This document shows, in pieces, positions 11,600-23,924 of a stretch of 64,000 nucleotides of DNA (position 1 is the first letter of the stretch; each line of letters starts with the position of its first letter). The notes below the pieces were generated by a model. It ran no database searches. It worked only from the letters and a program-made list of their open reading frames with translations, and was not told the origin of the DNA. The stretch is from Paguma larvata. Taxonomy: Eukaryota > Chordata > Mammalia > Carnivora > Viverridae. Both the position numbers and the translations under genes were made by a program. The DNA lies in assembly GCA_030068075.1 (NCBI GenBank), contig CM057826.1, positions 75,799,312 through 75,863,311 of the forward strand. Direction: 5' to 3'.

Positions 11600-14165
11600 G
11601 GCCACCTTAGGAACCTTGACTTGTTCAGATAGAAGCAGTGAAATTTTAAAAGAATTTGAGCAGAATTCTGTCATGGCCTGAGTCACATTTTAGAACTTTC
11701 TTATTGACTGATTAATTGAGAATATAATGTAGGAAGCAAGAACTAAAGAGACAATTAGAAACTGCCATAGTAACCCAAGTAGGAATACATAATAACTTGC
11801 ATCAATCACCATGGTAGCAGTGGGTAGCAGAGTAATACATTCTGAATGTTTCAAAGTCTGAGCTGCCAGGATATGGGAGATTGAAAGGAGTCATGGATAG
11901 ACATCCAATGATTTTGACCAGAGCAATTGGAAAACAGAGTTGCCATCAAATGAAGTTGAGATATCTAGCCTAAGAGTTCATTTTGGGCTATTCAGTGTTA
12001 ATTAGACACTGATGTGGCAAAGTCCAGTAGGCTGCAGTTGGATACATAAGCTTGGAATATGGATGTCATATATATACATATGATATACATATATGATTAT
12101 ATCTTTTTTTTTTATTTTATTTTTGAGAGAGAGAGACAGAGCATGAGTGGAGGAGGGGCAGAGAGAGAGAGGGAGACACAGAATCCGAAGCAAGCTCCAG
12201 GCTCTGAGCTAGCAGCACAGAGCCCGACATGGGACTCGAACTCACAGACCGCGAGATCATGACCTGAGCTGAAGTCAGCTGCCCAACAAACTGAGCCACC
12301 CAGGCGCCCCAATATATGAATATATCTTAACAGATAGAATACCTTGAGGCTGGATGAGAAACCAAAGAAATGAATGGAGCTATTGAAGACAATAGGATCC
12401 AAGACCCTAGTCCTTTGACATTACAATATTTAGAGATCAGCAAAGGAGACTGCGAAGAAATAATTGGCATGTTAGGAAAAAAACAAACAACAAAACAAAA
12501 CCAAACACTAGTTTGTAAAGTCCTAAAGCCTTAGGGAAGAAAGTATGTCAAGGAGGAAGAAGTGATCAACTGTGGAAAATGCTGTCTAGTAAGTCAAGTA
12601 AGATGGTATCTTGATACTTATCCTTTGATTTTACAACATGGAGGGATTGGTGAACTTAAAAGGAGCACTCTTTCTGTGGAGTATAAGGAAAAATCCTCTC
12701 TAGAAGGAAGATAGAAGAGGATTAAGGACAGGTATTAGAAAATATAAACTACTCTTGTGCAGATTTTTTTGTGAAAAAGATTTTGTAAAAATAAGGAGAT
12801 AGTTGGGAAGAGGTGTCAGGAGAAGGATTTTTTTTTTATCTTACGATGTAGGGAGAACATATTTGTAGGCTGACAGAAATGAGTCAGTAGAGAGCAAAAT
12901 ATTGATAGTCTAGAAAGACAGGAGAGAAATGGCAGCATAATGTTCTGGATGAGGCAATGGGGGTGGGTTCTAGTGTACACAAGACCATGGATATTCTTCC
13001 ACGTAACAAGTAGTAAGGCAGACATGTGGATTCAGATGCTGAAAGGTGAAAGGAGGTGTCTACAGAACCTCTCTTCTGAATGCTTGAGTTTTCCTGGTGA
13101 AGTTAGAAACCAAATCACCAGCAAATGGGAAGCTGACAGAGGAGACATCAGAGGCTAAAACAGAAACGAGGTATGAAACAGTTATGTGAGAAAGTGGGAA
13201 AGTACCTGAACTCCTTAAGTGTCGTATGATCGAAAGGCAGTATTCAGAGCCAACTTTGGACTCGTGGCCATAACGTTAAGGAGAGTGGAGTGAATAGTGT
13301 TCTGAGTTTTTCCTCATGGTATTCCTGCACAGATATAGGTATGAAAAAGAAAGACTGGGTTAATTGGGATTTTAGTTTTGTCAAGAAAGTATCATGAAAG
13401 GAGTGAGGGGCAAGGGAGATAGTGATACAAGAGAATAAATATGATGAATGACAATGGAATTTCAACTCTTAAAGGAGGATGAAAAGAGTACCGATCAAAG
13501 GGGTGAGTGAATAAATTAGTGAGGCTGACCATATCATTAGAGTAGAGATGCTGAAATAATTTAGAGGTGAGAATGCTGGGGCTAATCTACTTGAATATTA
13601 AATTCACAAAAAAAGGAACAACAATGGTACTCCCAGAAATGAGGGATGTGACATGAGATTCAGTAGAGCATAGGTGATATACATTTGTGATCCAGGAGTT
13701 GCTAATGGAAACAAGAGGTCATGATAGTGGAAATGAGGAAATACCTCACCCTGGGGGCCCAGTGGTTTGAGAGAAAATGGATCTCTCTTGGGAAGTGTGC
13801 AGGGGAAGCAGTATCATTAGCGCAGATGTAGTTGTCTTGTAGATCAAGAAGGTGAGCTGAATGTTCAAAGGGGAGTTTGAGGAGTGTTCAACTACTGCAC
13901 TATGGATGGCAGAAGGCAAAGGTGAAGGATTTGGGAAGGGATGAGATAAAGAGGAGAAAAGTACATGGTAAGTGAGATTCCGTAGGCAGAGAAAGTACAC
14001 TGAAAAACAAGTCATATGAGGACAGAATGTGGAAAACACTAAAAGTAAATAATAAGCATAGGGAGAAGAGACAATGATAGGAGAATGATTGGAAAGGTAG
14101 AAAATATTTGGAATGTCACTACAGGTGTGGTAAGAAAGAGTAACATTCTTCCGGTGATTACTCAT
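11600..14165 (-). pseudogene. Long L2 (LINE-2) remnant, minus strand, ORF2 region
   Basis: L2 is an extinct mammalian non-LTR element. Going left to right the sequence follows the reversed element from the 3'-proximal ORF2 (near 11600, GGCCACCTTAGGAACCTTGAC) into the RT domain. The best landmark is AGGAAGAAGTGATCAACTGTG near 12553. Its complement corresponds to the L2 RT palm (ILLDLSAAFDTVDHSLL in the family), here broken by frameshift and stops. Similarity continues through about 13500, including TTCTGAATGCTTGAGTTTTC and GACTCGTGGCCAT. From 13500 to 14165 membership is only plausible. A younger SINE splits the element at 12106-12313. The 139-codon frame at 13746-14165 has no recognisable product. 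Confidence 0.72.
12091..12328 (-). mobile_element. CAN-SINE (feliform type) inserted in L2, with TSD
   Basis: The body is about 12106-12313. Poly-T is followed by a GAGAGA block, then the complement of CAGCTCAGAGCCTGGAGC-like sequence, ending in GAGCCACCCAGGCGCCCC. The target duplication is ATATGATTATATCTT at 12091-12105 against ATATGAATATATCTT at 12314-12328, with one mismatch. The short frames over this element are antisense or sense SINE translations, not genes. Confidence 0.95.
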
Positions 14166-16540
14166 TTCTTATGATACAGTTGCATTTTCTGACATTTTTC
14201 CATCTCTCCTCTTCACTCTTCACATTCATGATTTATAAAAGATTAAGCAAGATATCAAGCAGACTATGTTCGTCCTTACAAGTTATCCATGAAGGCTAAG
14301 TTTCCTTTAAAGGGACGTTTAAGGGGCTATGATCTTTTAGTATAGATGCCACAAACTTTCTGTCACTCTACAGGGAAAACTTCTAGTTTTGCTCCAAAGA
14401 GTTGCTTCGGGATGCTCTGTATTCTCCTCAATGCTTAGTCTAAACAAGAGGCAAAATAGAGGTATTCTAACTCTCCTGACCACAGCAGAAAGAAAGGCTA
14501 AGGAAACACAATGTTTATACTCTCTTGATAATTTCCAAAGAGTTCTTGTAGATCAAGGGTGAACTCAACCCTACTCCCCACCCTGAAATTTAATCATGGC
14601 CTAAGCAACAAGTAGTGATATTATGCACACATGGTAATAATTAATTGGATTTATATTCTTTGACAGAGTCTAGAGCTTCAAATAATAGTTTCTTACTGTC
14701 TAATATTTTCACTGTTTTGGTAAGTGGATAAATTTAAGTTAATGAATAAATTTCCTTATTTTTAAAAAGCTTGATTTTCATATAGGTATTTGTTGAGTTT
14801 ATCACTTAATTTAAAAGTGAGAGAATTTAACGAACTGATTTAAATATAATCAGTTTGGGTTTAATTATCGTGCATTTATCCAGTCCTTTTATAGTTAGGC
14901 TTTTCTCAACAATACTCTCGAGGAAATTACTGCTATATATATTTTGTTCAGTGAAATTTAATCTAGCAAATAAAAATCAAAGGGATGACTGACCCATCAT
15001 CCGATACAGACCAAATCAAGGCTTGTCTGTGTAAATGTTTTGCCTTAAATGCTTTGATGCACATCTTTCTGCACGATTTCCAGCAAGTAACCAAACTCTT
15101 GTGTGCTTTTTATGATCTCTATTAACTAGCCTTTCCCATTTTTGTAGGGTTTGAAACCAGATGCAATACACTAGAGTTCCAAAAATCTCTGTAATTTGTC
15201 ACACAGTTTAGAGTGAGGAGGAACTAGGATATAAACAGAGTGATTCTTGATCGTTTTCAGCTTCTGGTGAAGTTAGAACTGGTTAAGAAAACAGCAAAAA
15301 TCATCTTGAAATTTTAGAGATGATGCTGTTTATAAAATTAAGGTGACTCCTGCAACTGTCTTCAAATTGAACTAATTCATTTAAATGTTAATGGCCACAT
15401 GACTTAAACTTATTAAAATGTACATTTAGTGAAAAAAACAAAACAAAACAAAAAAAGAACACTAGCTTTTAAATGTCATCAGGAATGAAACTTCATGGAC
15501 TACTTTCCAGAATTTTGTTCTTAACTAAACTGAAATAGCATCTGTAATTTGCTATCTGATTTACATGCCAAAGAAAAACGTTTTCACTTCTTCAACTCCA
15601 TATTGCTAAAGTAGAGAGCTCTTTGAAGAGTGACTTGCTATATCAAACATTACTTCATGAAGTCTTCCATCTGAGTTCCGAGACAGCACTGATATCTGAC
15701 TTTTATTGAGAAAAGTGTCTGACTTGATTCTACACAGCAGTCTCTTAGAGGTCAGACTTGATTCTACACAGCAGTCTCTTAGAGGTCAGCATGTTTTCTC
15801 TCCCCAGATTTTCTAACTCCAAAGATTTAAATAAACCTGCTGGTCAGGCTCTGCTTTTCTCTCAACTGAGAGAGACTCAACAAAGGAGGAGGTAACGTGA
15901 TTTGAAATGATTTACTTTTAGTAAACTCACATTTGCTCCTAGTAATCGGTGAGTGGGTTTTTAACTAAGTCTTTAGATCATCTGTCAGTCTATTTTAATA
16001 TTTAGGTGGATAGTCACTGTCAAGCATACACTTTTTATATCACTTAGAAAATTGTTTCTTAGTTGTCTTCCGTTTTTGAATACATTTCCCATCTATTGTG
16101 ACATCCTTGGAAGTTGATTTAGTTTTAGTTAAGACACCGCTATAAGTTTTTCATACAACCTTGGATATAATTTATCTAGACGTAAAAGCTTCCTTTGGTG
16201 GATCAATCACTTCCTTTAACCCCATTTCCCCAACTCTATCAATGCTGTCTGCATACAAAACTCATGACTACATGTTCCAAATCTTTTATACACAGTAACA
16301 CCATTATGTTGCCTTTAAAATGCTGTCATTGTGGACCTGATCCTTCAAACAACAATTTGCTATCAGAAATAAGCTACTGATTTGTAGTTACAGACACGTT
16401 AAGAAGTGATTGATGAAAATTCATTGAGGATATTCAGGTTTGTTTTATTATCCTCATTGTTCATTTAGACAGCTTGAAGTAAAATCTATGTCTTATTTTT
16501 TAATTATTTTCTTTCTTTCAGGTTTGCTGCAATGTATTCC
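14166..16540. other. Unique non-coding sequence
   Basis: No transposon was recognised. About 14590-15120 is even in composition, with many TAAT/ATTA cores, an inverted repeat (AACTGATT at 14833-14840 and AATCAGTT at 14848-14855) and no repeat-like features. It is the most CNE-like stretch in this part. The 34-bp tandem duplication at 15721-15788 is listed separately. Confidence 0.5.
15721..15788. repeat. Exact 34-bp tandem duplication
   Basis: The unit starts GACTTGATTCTACACAGCAG and ends AGGTCA. The copies 15721-15754 and 15755-15788 are identical and head-to-tail in otherwise unique sequence. Confidence 0.97.
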
Positions 16541-16758
16541 TTTTTTTTTTTTAAATGTTTATTTATGAGAGAGAGAGAGAGAGAGAGAGACAGAGTGTGA
16601 GCAGGGGGCCAGAGACAGAGGGAGATGCAGAATCCAAAGCAGGTTTCAGGTTCTGAGCTGTCAGCACAGAGCCCGATGTGGGGCACGAACCCACAAACTA
16701 TGAGATCATGACCTGAGCTGAAGTCGGACGCTTAAACAACTGAGCCACTCAGGCGCCT
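16541..16758 (-). mobile_element. CAN-SINE (feliform type)
   Basis: Poly-T, AAATGTTTATTTATGAG and a (GA)n block of about 26 bases are followed by the complement of the tRNA-like head, ending GAGCCACTCAGGCGCCT. No clear target duplication was visible. Confidence 0.93.
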
Positions 16759-18423
16759 CTCCTCTGAACAGGATTGATTTGGCTACTACCATTTGTGTAG
16801 TTTATACATTTTATGTGTTATTTTAAAGTCTCAGTCTATTAGTATATATAATTAAAATATCATAACATTTGAAAACAAAAAATAATTTGCCTTTTATTAA
16901 TATCCATGTGTAAATATTAGAATGGGAGAAGGATAACTTATAAATGTTTATACTAGAGTCTTAATCAGTATAGAGCCATTAGCCACAAAACAAGAAACAG
17001 AACAATCATTTCCTGATACATTGGAATAAATTACCACTTGGCTTTTAATCAGTGAGTCTGGAGAAGAACAATGGACAATTATATGACTTAATTCATATGG
17101 TTTTTACAGTGCTTTGAGCTGGCATAAATAAAATAACAGATTTGGGCCATAAAACACAGAATGATTCTAAGTTTTAGGGGCTCACAAAGTGTACTGGTAG
17201 TATGTGTATATATATATATATATATAGGTATATGTGTGTGCATATATATATACATATAAATTGTGTGTAAAATTTATATGAAAAGTCCAAAACAGAAAGG
17301 AAACCTCTGAATTTTTAATTCATATATCCATTAATTCATCTCAATTTTAAAAAATAGCCAACTCCTTGGTTTAATGATCCCAGCTTTAGAATATAGTAAT
17401 TTGTCTTTGAATTAAGGGCTCAGCACTTTGTCATGATATTCAAGATATCTAGGAAACTTATTAAGTGCACACTGTGTGCAGTATAGATAATATTTATAAG
17501 ATGGAATTATTACAAAAATACTCTTAATAATTTTAAATAAATAACTTGCATAATAATTCCACAAGCATAAATACTGAATATCCAGGTGATGTTTTAAGTG
17601 AAATGTTTGTCCTGGTTATATCAGTATTTGAGAATATAGCACTTAGTCTTATGCCCTATTCTTTAAAGTTTTATTTCTTATACTTATGAGAAATCAGATT
17701 TGGAGTAAACCTAGGTTTGCCGATTCCCAGTTTCTCTTTTCCTGTCATGGTAAAATTTTGCCATTTTCATTTAGTGGGAATATGGAGGCAGAATGACACT
17801 CTCTTTCTTTTCTCTTCCTTTTTTTTTGCCAAATAATGCCAGAAAATGGCTATAAATTCTGTTTTTAACTGATTTAAACTTTGTTCAGAAATACAGCAAT
17901 TTATTTTTGCATGAAATTTTTCAGCATATAGTTAATTTTATATTATAATCATATAAACTCACAACCTCAAGATCAAGAATCGCATGCTTCTTTGACTGAA
18001 CCAGCCAGGCATTCTTAGAGTTTTCATTTTTCAATAGGAAATGTGGAAAAGTGCCAGGACAAGTTATGGCAATTAGAGAATTTATGGAAAATGTACAGAG
18101 GAAATATGACTGTTCTTTACTCTTGAGATGAAAATAAGGATACAACATCCCTGAGAGTGCAGTTCTGTGGCACTTAAAGAATAGAATGACTAAATAGTGT
18201 TTAAAAACACCAGATACGCTAAGGGGAGCAAAAAGACAATATTTCTGTTGCGTAAAATTCTAAGCTTCAATAAAACTTTACTAGTACCAAATAGACATTT
18301 TCTATTTTTTAGAAAAGTATGGATAACTAAAAATGAATCATGAAAGTTTAATAGAACATGATATCGCACAGAGAAACCATAGCTAAATGTTAGAAATACT
18401 TTAATTTTTTTTTTAATATGTGA
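16759..18423. other. Unique AT-rich sequence
   Basis: No exon or transposon was recognised apart from the TA tract at 17201-17268. A pyrimidine run lies near 17800-17828. Confidence 0.5.
17201..17268. repeat. (TA)n/(TG)n simple repeat
   Basis: Alternating TATG, TA and TG runs, almost wholly alternating purine-pyrimidine. Confidence 0.9.
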
Positions 18424-18617
18424 CCTGGGTGCCTGGGTGTCTCAGTCATTTAAAAACTCGACTCTTGATTTCAGTTCAGGTCATAATCTCATGTGTTCAT
18501 GTGTTCCCTGCTGTCAGCACGGAGTTCACTGGGATTCTCTCTCTACCTCTCTCTGCCCCTCCCCTGCTTGTGCACTCTCTCTTTTTCTCTCAAAATAAAT
18601 AAGTACACATTAAAAAA
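18424..18617 (+). mobile_element. CAN-SINE, diverged
   Basis: Begins near GGGTGCCTGGGTGTCTCAGT. Recognisable parts are the ACTCTTGATTTCAG segment, CTGTCAGCACGGAGTTC, the TCTCTGCCCCTCCCCTGC block and CTCAAAATAAATAAG at the tail. Part of the middle is lost or altered, with a small repeat of ATGTGTTC. No target duplication was seen. Confidence 0.88.
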
Positions 18618-18799
18618 TTATGGGACAAATGATCCTCATTTGCTAATACTCTAGTTCCAAATAAGTAACTTAACTAATGTTTTAAAAATTGTATGGCTTT
18701 AATAATAGAAAAAATAAATATTAAAAAAGTATTTTTAGTGTTAATTAAAGCATATTATGTTTGAGGTATCATGCTAGATAATGCACTGTGGAATTAAAT

Positions 18800-18844
18800 A
18801 CATATATATATGTATATATGTATATATATGCATTTGCATATATA

Positions 18845-18895
<51 letters not shown>
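18800..18895. repeat. Long (TA)n-rich microsatellite
   Basis: About 96 bases of nearly uninterrupted TA with TG interruptions; the right half (about 18857-18894) is pure TA. The adjacent frame rich in Ile-Tyr residues is this repeat read as protein. Confidence 0.97.
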
Positions 18896-18897
<2 letters not shown>

Positions 18898-20434
18898 TCC
18901 TTGTACTCAAGAATCTTTGAACTCATGAAAATTTTTACAGGAAAAAAATTTTGGAAATTTAAATACTTTTTCCTAAATCTAGAATACAGACTTTATACTA
19001 TAGCCAGCATTCGCACATATAGGGGATAGAGGGTGTAGATGGAGTACATTACTGAATACATTTGAATAAGGGGTGCATGAAGAAAACAAAGCTTTAGATA
19101 TTAATACAGAGGCTGGTAGAGTGAGATTAAATTGGAACACTGGATGCACTAAATCAGATTTGGGGGTATCATATTATTTTATGTATGACACTGAAAAATA
19201 AGGATTACAAATTTAAGCTTGTTTACAATTTTTGTCTAGGAACCAAAAAGGTTTTTTGTTAACCTTTGGTTAAGTCAGAGATGAATAGTTTACTTATCTT
19301 GGGGGTTTAGACATTCAGTTCCTTTCTTGAGTGAACAGTTTTGTTTACCCTGCAAGAGCCTGTGGGTTAAGGGGATATGAACGGCCTGTCCTATGGGATG
19401 GATGTACACAGCCATGCAAGTGGGTGAGTGAGCTGTTTCTTAAGCTGGAGTTCACAGTGCATGTAGAGGAATAGGCATAGTTAGGGCAGCTCTGAGCATT
19501 TATATACACAGGAGTGCCCTAAACACATTACAGCAGCCAGACCCTGTGGTCCTCATAGGTGTCAAGTAACAGCTCAGTCCTACTAATGGGTGTGTTTCCT
19601 GAAGTAGCACTACTCTATCTTTCCACTGACTTTCTCCCTCAGAAGCGCTACACGAGAGCCCATGGTTTATGTAGATAATTTCCAATTGTGTCCCCCCAAC
19701 ATCACTGACAAAGCTCTAAGTCATTACACTTCACAGTTGCATGACTATGCTGAAAATTTGGCTTAAAAAGAGCTAATGTATAATATCATGTGACCTCTGT
19801 GTTAAGTGGGATAATGGAAAACATAATCCTTCCATCCTGCCTTACTATCTCAAAGAAGGTTAAGGAAAAGGCAGATATTTCAGATCTTCAACAAACTTCA
19901 AATTACCTCCTTCCACCCTCCTGGATGTACATGCCAGGTTGACAGAGGTGACTATGGATGTTCCCCTAGTACATGCCACTACTTGCCCAAAGTCATACTT
20001 TCACAGAGTTATACTTTTACAATCATTGTTTTTGGTGCAGTAAATTAGCAGGTCCCAGTAATTTTCCATTTAAGTCCAGAGATAAGATTTTAAAGATAAA
20101 AATATTTTTAACTAAAGTTTTGTTATTGTGTGCATACATATACATGTAATTGTACATATACACACTGTTTTATAGTATTTTTTAATAAAAGGCATTAAAA
20201 CATATTATTAAAAATATACTATTAGGGTTAATTAATTGATTTTGGGACACTGTTAATGAATTAAAATCAAGTGACAAGGGTCTGGGTAAATATTTTCATT
20301 TTTTGTAAATAATTTCTTTTTATTCAGTTTTGGCTAAAAGTTGTATTTCCTTGAAAAACACTTTGCAATATAACACAGATCTCCTGTATAATTTTATGGT
20401 GGATCAGAATATACACTATGAAATCACATAGATC
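18896..20434. other. Unique non-coding sequence
   Basis: The region 19300-19980 is somewhat GC-richer and contains the 61-codon minus frame at 19500-19685, which has no recognisable domain. No transposon was identified. Confidence 0.45.
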
Positions 20435-20640
20435 TTTGCTCGAAAGCAAACATTTCCATCTATTTGCACAAATTATTTAATCTTTCTGAGTCCCAATTTC
20501 TTTACTATATAAAAATAATAACAGTACCATTTTTAAAATTGCTTAATTCATATAAAATAATTTTTATTGTTTCTGCTACATAATAAACAGCAATTGATTC
20601 TATCTGACTGTGCTTAGCACATAGTCTTTGATACATATTA
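20435..20640 (+). repeat. MIR-like fragment
   Basis: Degenerate match to the MIR core: AATTATTTAATCTTTCTGAG, TCCCAATTTCTTTACTATA, AATAATAACAGTACC, and later GCTTAGCACATAGTC. The order agrees with the consensus. Confidence 0.6.
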
Positions 20641-20670
20641 TCAACCTAATAATTAGTTTGCTAATTAAAT

Positions 20671-20720
20671 AGAAGGAAGGAAAAAAGGAAGGAAGAGAAA
20701 GGAAAAGAAAAGAAGAGAAT
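20671..20720. repeat. GA-rich (GGAA/GAAA)n low-complexity tract
   Basis: A purine-only run of AGAAGGAAGG-type units of about 50 bases. Confidence 0.85.
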
Positions 20721-20835
20721 CTGACAGAATCACAGCTTCATACAATATACTACAAAATAGCGTGTGATCTCTTTACATGTCTTTCTTTCCCTAAAAGACT
20801 ATAATCATCATGCAGGTCATGAGGATGATTAGTGC

Positions 20836-20861
20836 TTGTTTGTTTGTTTGTTTGTTTGTTT
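20836..20861. repeat. (TTTG)n microsatellite
   Basis: About six perfect tetranucleotide units. Confidence 0.95.
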
Positions 20862-23550
20862 AAGAGGGATGTGTTTTTTCATGTCTGTATCAGTCAAATT
20901 CCCAAAATAGTATCTTGAAAAGAAAAAAAAATCAGCAATATTTTTGAAATGAACAAAATACATGGTATAGATTTGTTTGTAAGATGATTTAATGTTAAAT
21001 ACCATAATAGATTGTAAGCTTTTTTTTAAACCACTATTTCTCTATCATCTAGTAGAGTACTTGGTGCAGTAAATGATTATACTGGACTTCAGTGAAAAAA
21101 TCCCCAAAGGCACCTACATTCCTGGGTAGTCTGAACTAAAAGTATTACCTCCTAGATGAACATAAAAGAAATAAACTCAGAAACCATTACCATGAATAAG
21201 ATCATCAATTTTTTACTATCATTGTAGATATCAGTTTACAAGGGAAAGCTATATGGTGTTTGTGAACATAATGACTACTTAGTAAGTAAAACAGTAAAGG
21301 TCATTTTACAATAGGCTATTAGGAATTTAAAATATTCTTGAGAATATCTTGAAAATTTCCTATCACAATGTGTTACTGAATATATGACAGGATAGTCTTT
21401 GTTCTTAGAACTCAGAAGATTTCAGGCAGCCTTGTTCTGCCTCCAAGAAGCCAAAGAGCCATCCAAGGTCTGTTGCCTATAAGAATCAGGGGTGATCATG
21501 CAGGATATAGCCTGGCCACAGAACTCCCAGTGTTGCCTGTGAGGTTACCCAAAGAAGCACTTTTCACCCACAGTGAGAAATTACAAGATATGGCCATCCC
21601 ACATAAAGAGAGCTTCTTGCTGTTTCTGCTGTCATCTTGATTTTTCTTTTTTGGGTATGTAACAAAGAAAATGGATCCCATGGGACAACTCTCACACTTG
21701 TTACCCTCCATTTCCTCAATCTAACTGAGTGTAAGTAATGGAACCGCATTTTAATGGCCCACTATCCCAAACGCCCTCCTAACCCTTCGGCAGAGCTGCT
21801 TTGTAGCTGACAAATATGACAGGCAGGACTAACGAACCCTTAGGCCAGCAATATTCTCATCTTTAATCCATCATAGACATCAAAAAATAATGAGATTTCT
21901 TGAAATGGTGCCAGCAGTGAGCTCATATGACACTGAGATGATAAATTTACTCAACCACTTACAAAGAAGTAGCCAGCATGCTGAAAGACCCAGGTAATTT
22001 CACAGTGCAGAGTGGTGCTGCGTGAAAAACATGGATGATTTAACACATTTTCTAGATGGTGTCTAGTCCCGGAATCTAGTCCATTTCTAATTTTAATCTT
22101 GCTTCTAAGACATTCTTTTATTTCTTAGAATCTTGCATGAAAATGTAATTCTGCCATTCTTCTCCCAGAGATGCTAATAAGAGAGATACTCAAGGCTGTG
22201 TGCATCATGTTGTCACTACTGTAAAATTATGCTAAAATGACACTTTAAACAAAGATAATTTTTATTTTAGAAAAAAAAGATAAGAGCAGAATTTAAGTTC
22301 TATTTAAGATGTACATTAGACTGGTCTAACCTAAAAGATCTGAATAGATTTGAAATGGTTCCAGGCATTGACCTTTCTGTGGTGGCGTTTTAGTGGAGAC
22401 ATTGCTCACAGAGAGACCCTACTCACCCTAGGCCCTTGTGGAGAAATGTATTTTTTTAATAAAAAGTTTACAATTTTGATTTGAGAAAATAATTGCATAT
22501 GAAAGTGTACATTTTGTATACTTCTCACAAGGCTCAACAGCTATTGCTTTTGTACCCTGTGTCAATTTGCAAAGGATGTAAGTTTCCAATATCATGGAAA
22601 AGTCAAATCCCTTTAGTAACTGTTTTCTCATAAACAAGTGGAAGTAATCTGTACCCAAATAGTTCAAACTCTGCAGTGGGTATTATGACTAGAATATCTT
22701 AATTCTATCTTTTTTTCAAATCTACTCTCTGGCTTACAAAAGCATCTTCATCTGCATGATACCAGAACAACATCACAAACCCAGCTCATCAGAGTATCTG
22801 CTGCTTTGGCTACAACCATGAAGAGGAAGTTCAGGGGGCTCTGCCCCAGAACTGCTACTGTGATTGCCTCTAGACTCCCATGAGGCCAGAGCTGCTGTCT
22901 GAAATTCCTCAGGACAGGACCTCCTACTTGGTTTCTGCTCTATTGTGGAAAAGCTGCCAACATCTGAGAGAAAAGAAATATTTCTCATGCCTTATTAGGT
23001 GACATGGATAAGTTGATCAAATATTTGCTTTTCTATAATTTAACAAGATATCCAGGTGATTTATACCCAGATTAGAATCTTAGAAACACTGGATTAGATA
23101 GCTGGGATTAAAGGAGAGAGGTGCAAAAAGTATAAAGATACTGATGTTTAAGAAAAAGATACAGGAAACACAAGTCTAAAATGAAACTTGGCACATCTCA
23201 CACGATTTGGGTATTAGTTTATTATATTATGGATGATGAAGTATATCTATGGTAGTTCAACTCTAATTATATTAAGAAAGTGTTTAATTCATAAGAATGT
23301 TTTCTTTTGGATTTTAAACTAATGTTCAAGGATAGAATTTATAGAAATATTTATCTAGTAGGTGAGGAAAAAGAAAATTGTTCATATTTAAGGAGGAGAA
23401 TTAATTGTTTAAAGCTACTATGTGACCCCAGAGACAATTGAAACACTACTTGAGGGCTTTCTTAGTGCTCTTTAATGAAGATCAAGTTCAATATCTTTCT
23501 AATTAACATCCCAGGATGATTAGTAGAAGGAAAGTATAGGAGAAACACCA

Positions 23551-23553
<3 letters not shown>
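20862..23553. other. Unique non-coding sequence
   Basis: No transposon or gene was recognised. Two modest GC-richer patches (21420-21800 and 22770-22990) hold short open frames. The 71-codon minus frame at 22773-22988 is serine-rich, with no domain and no splice signals that could be tied to a gene. Confidence 0.45.

Positions 23554-23587
<34 letters not shown>
23554..23587. repeat. (TG)n microsatellite
   Basis: About 17 pure TG units. Confidence 0.97.
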
Positions 23588-23588
<1 letters not shown>

Positions 23589-23879
23589 CATATTTGGAAT
23601 CTGAACACTTAGAAAGTAAAGATTAGAAAATAATGTATATCTTTATCTCTGATCAAGAGCTTGACTCAATAGCCAGCAATATTCAGCATAAACCAAATAA
23701 TATACATATAAGCCAAATGTAGTCCTTGCTTACTTAGGATGAACTCCTATGTAAGCAGGGCCTAGAGTCTTGTCATCCACCACACTGTTTCTCAGAGTCT
23801 GGGCTGTATGCAGGAGTGGGTCACAGCTGACCCAAGAGTTGTGGAGATGCCAGAATAAAATCTGCAAGCCAGATATTCA

Positions 23880-23881
<2 letters not shown>

Positions 23882-23922
<41 letters not shown>
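23882..23922. repeat. (AC)n microsatellite
   Basis: About 20 pure AC units. The longest open frame nearby (23770-24192) reads through it as Thr-His repeats, which argues against that frame being a gene. Confidence 0.97.

Positions 23923-23924
<2 letters not shown>

Noticed and set aside
13746..14165. 139-codon minus-strand open frame
   Set aside because: Lies in probable L2 remnant sequence and shows no match to the L2 ORF or any known family in that frame.
18781..19029. Ile/Tyr-rich open frame
   Set aside because: Translation of a TA microsatellite.
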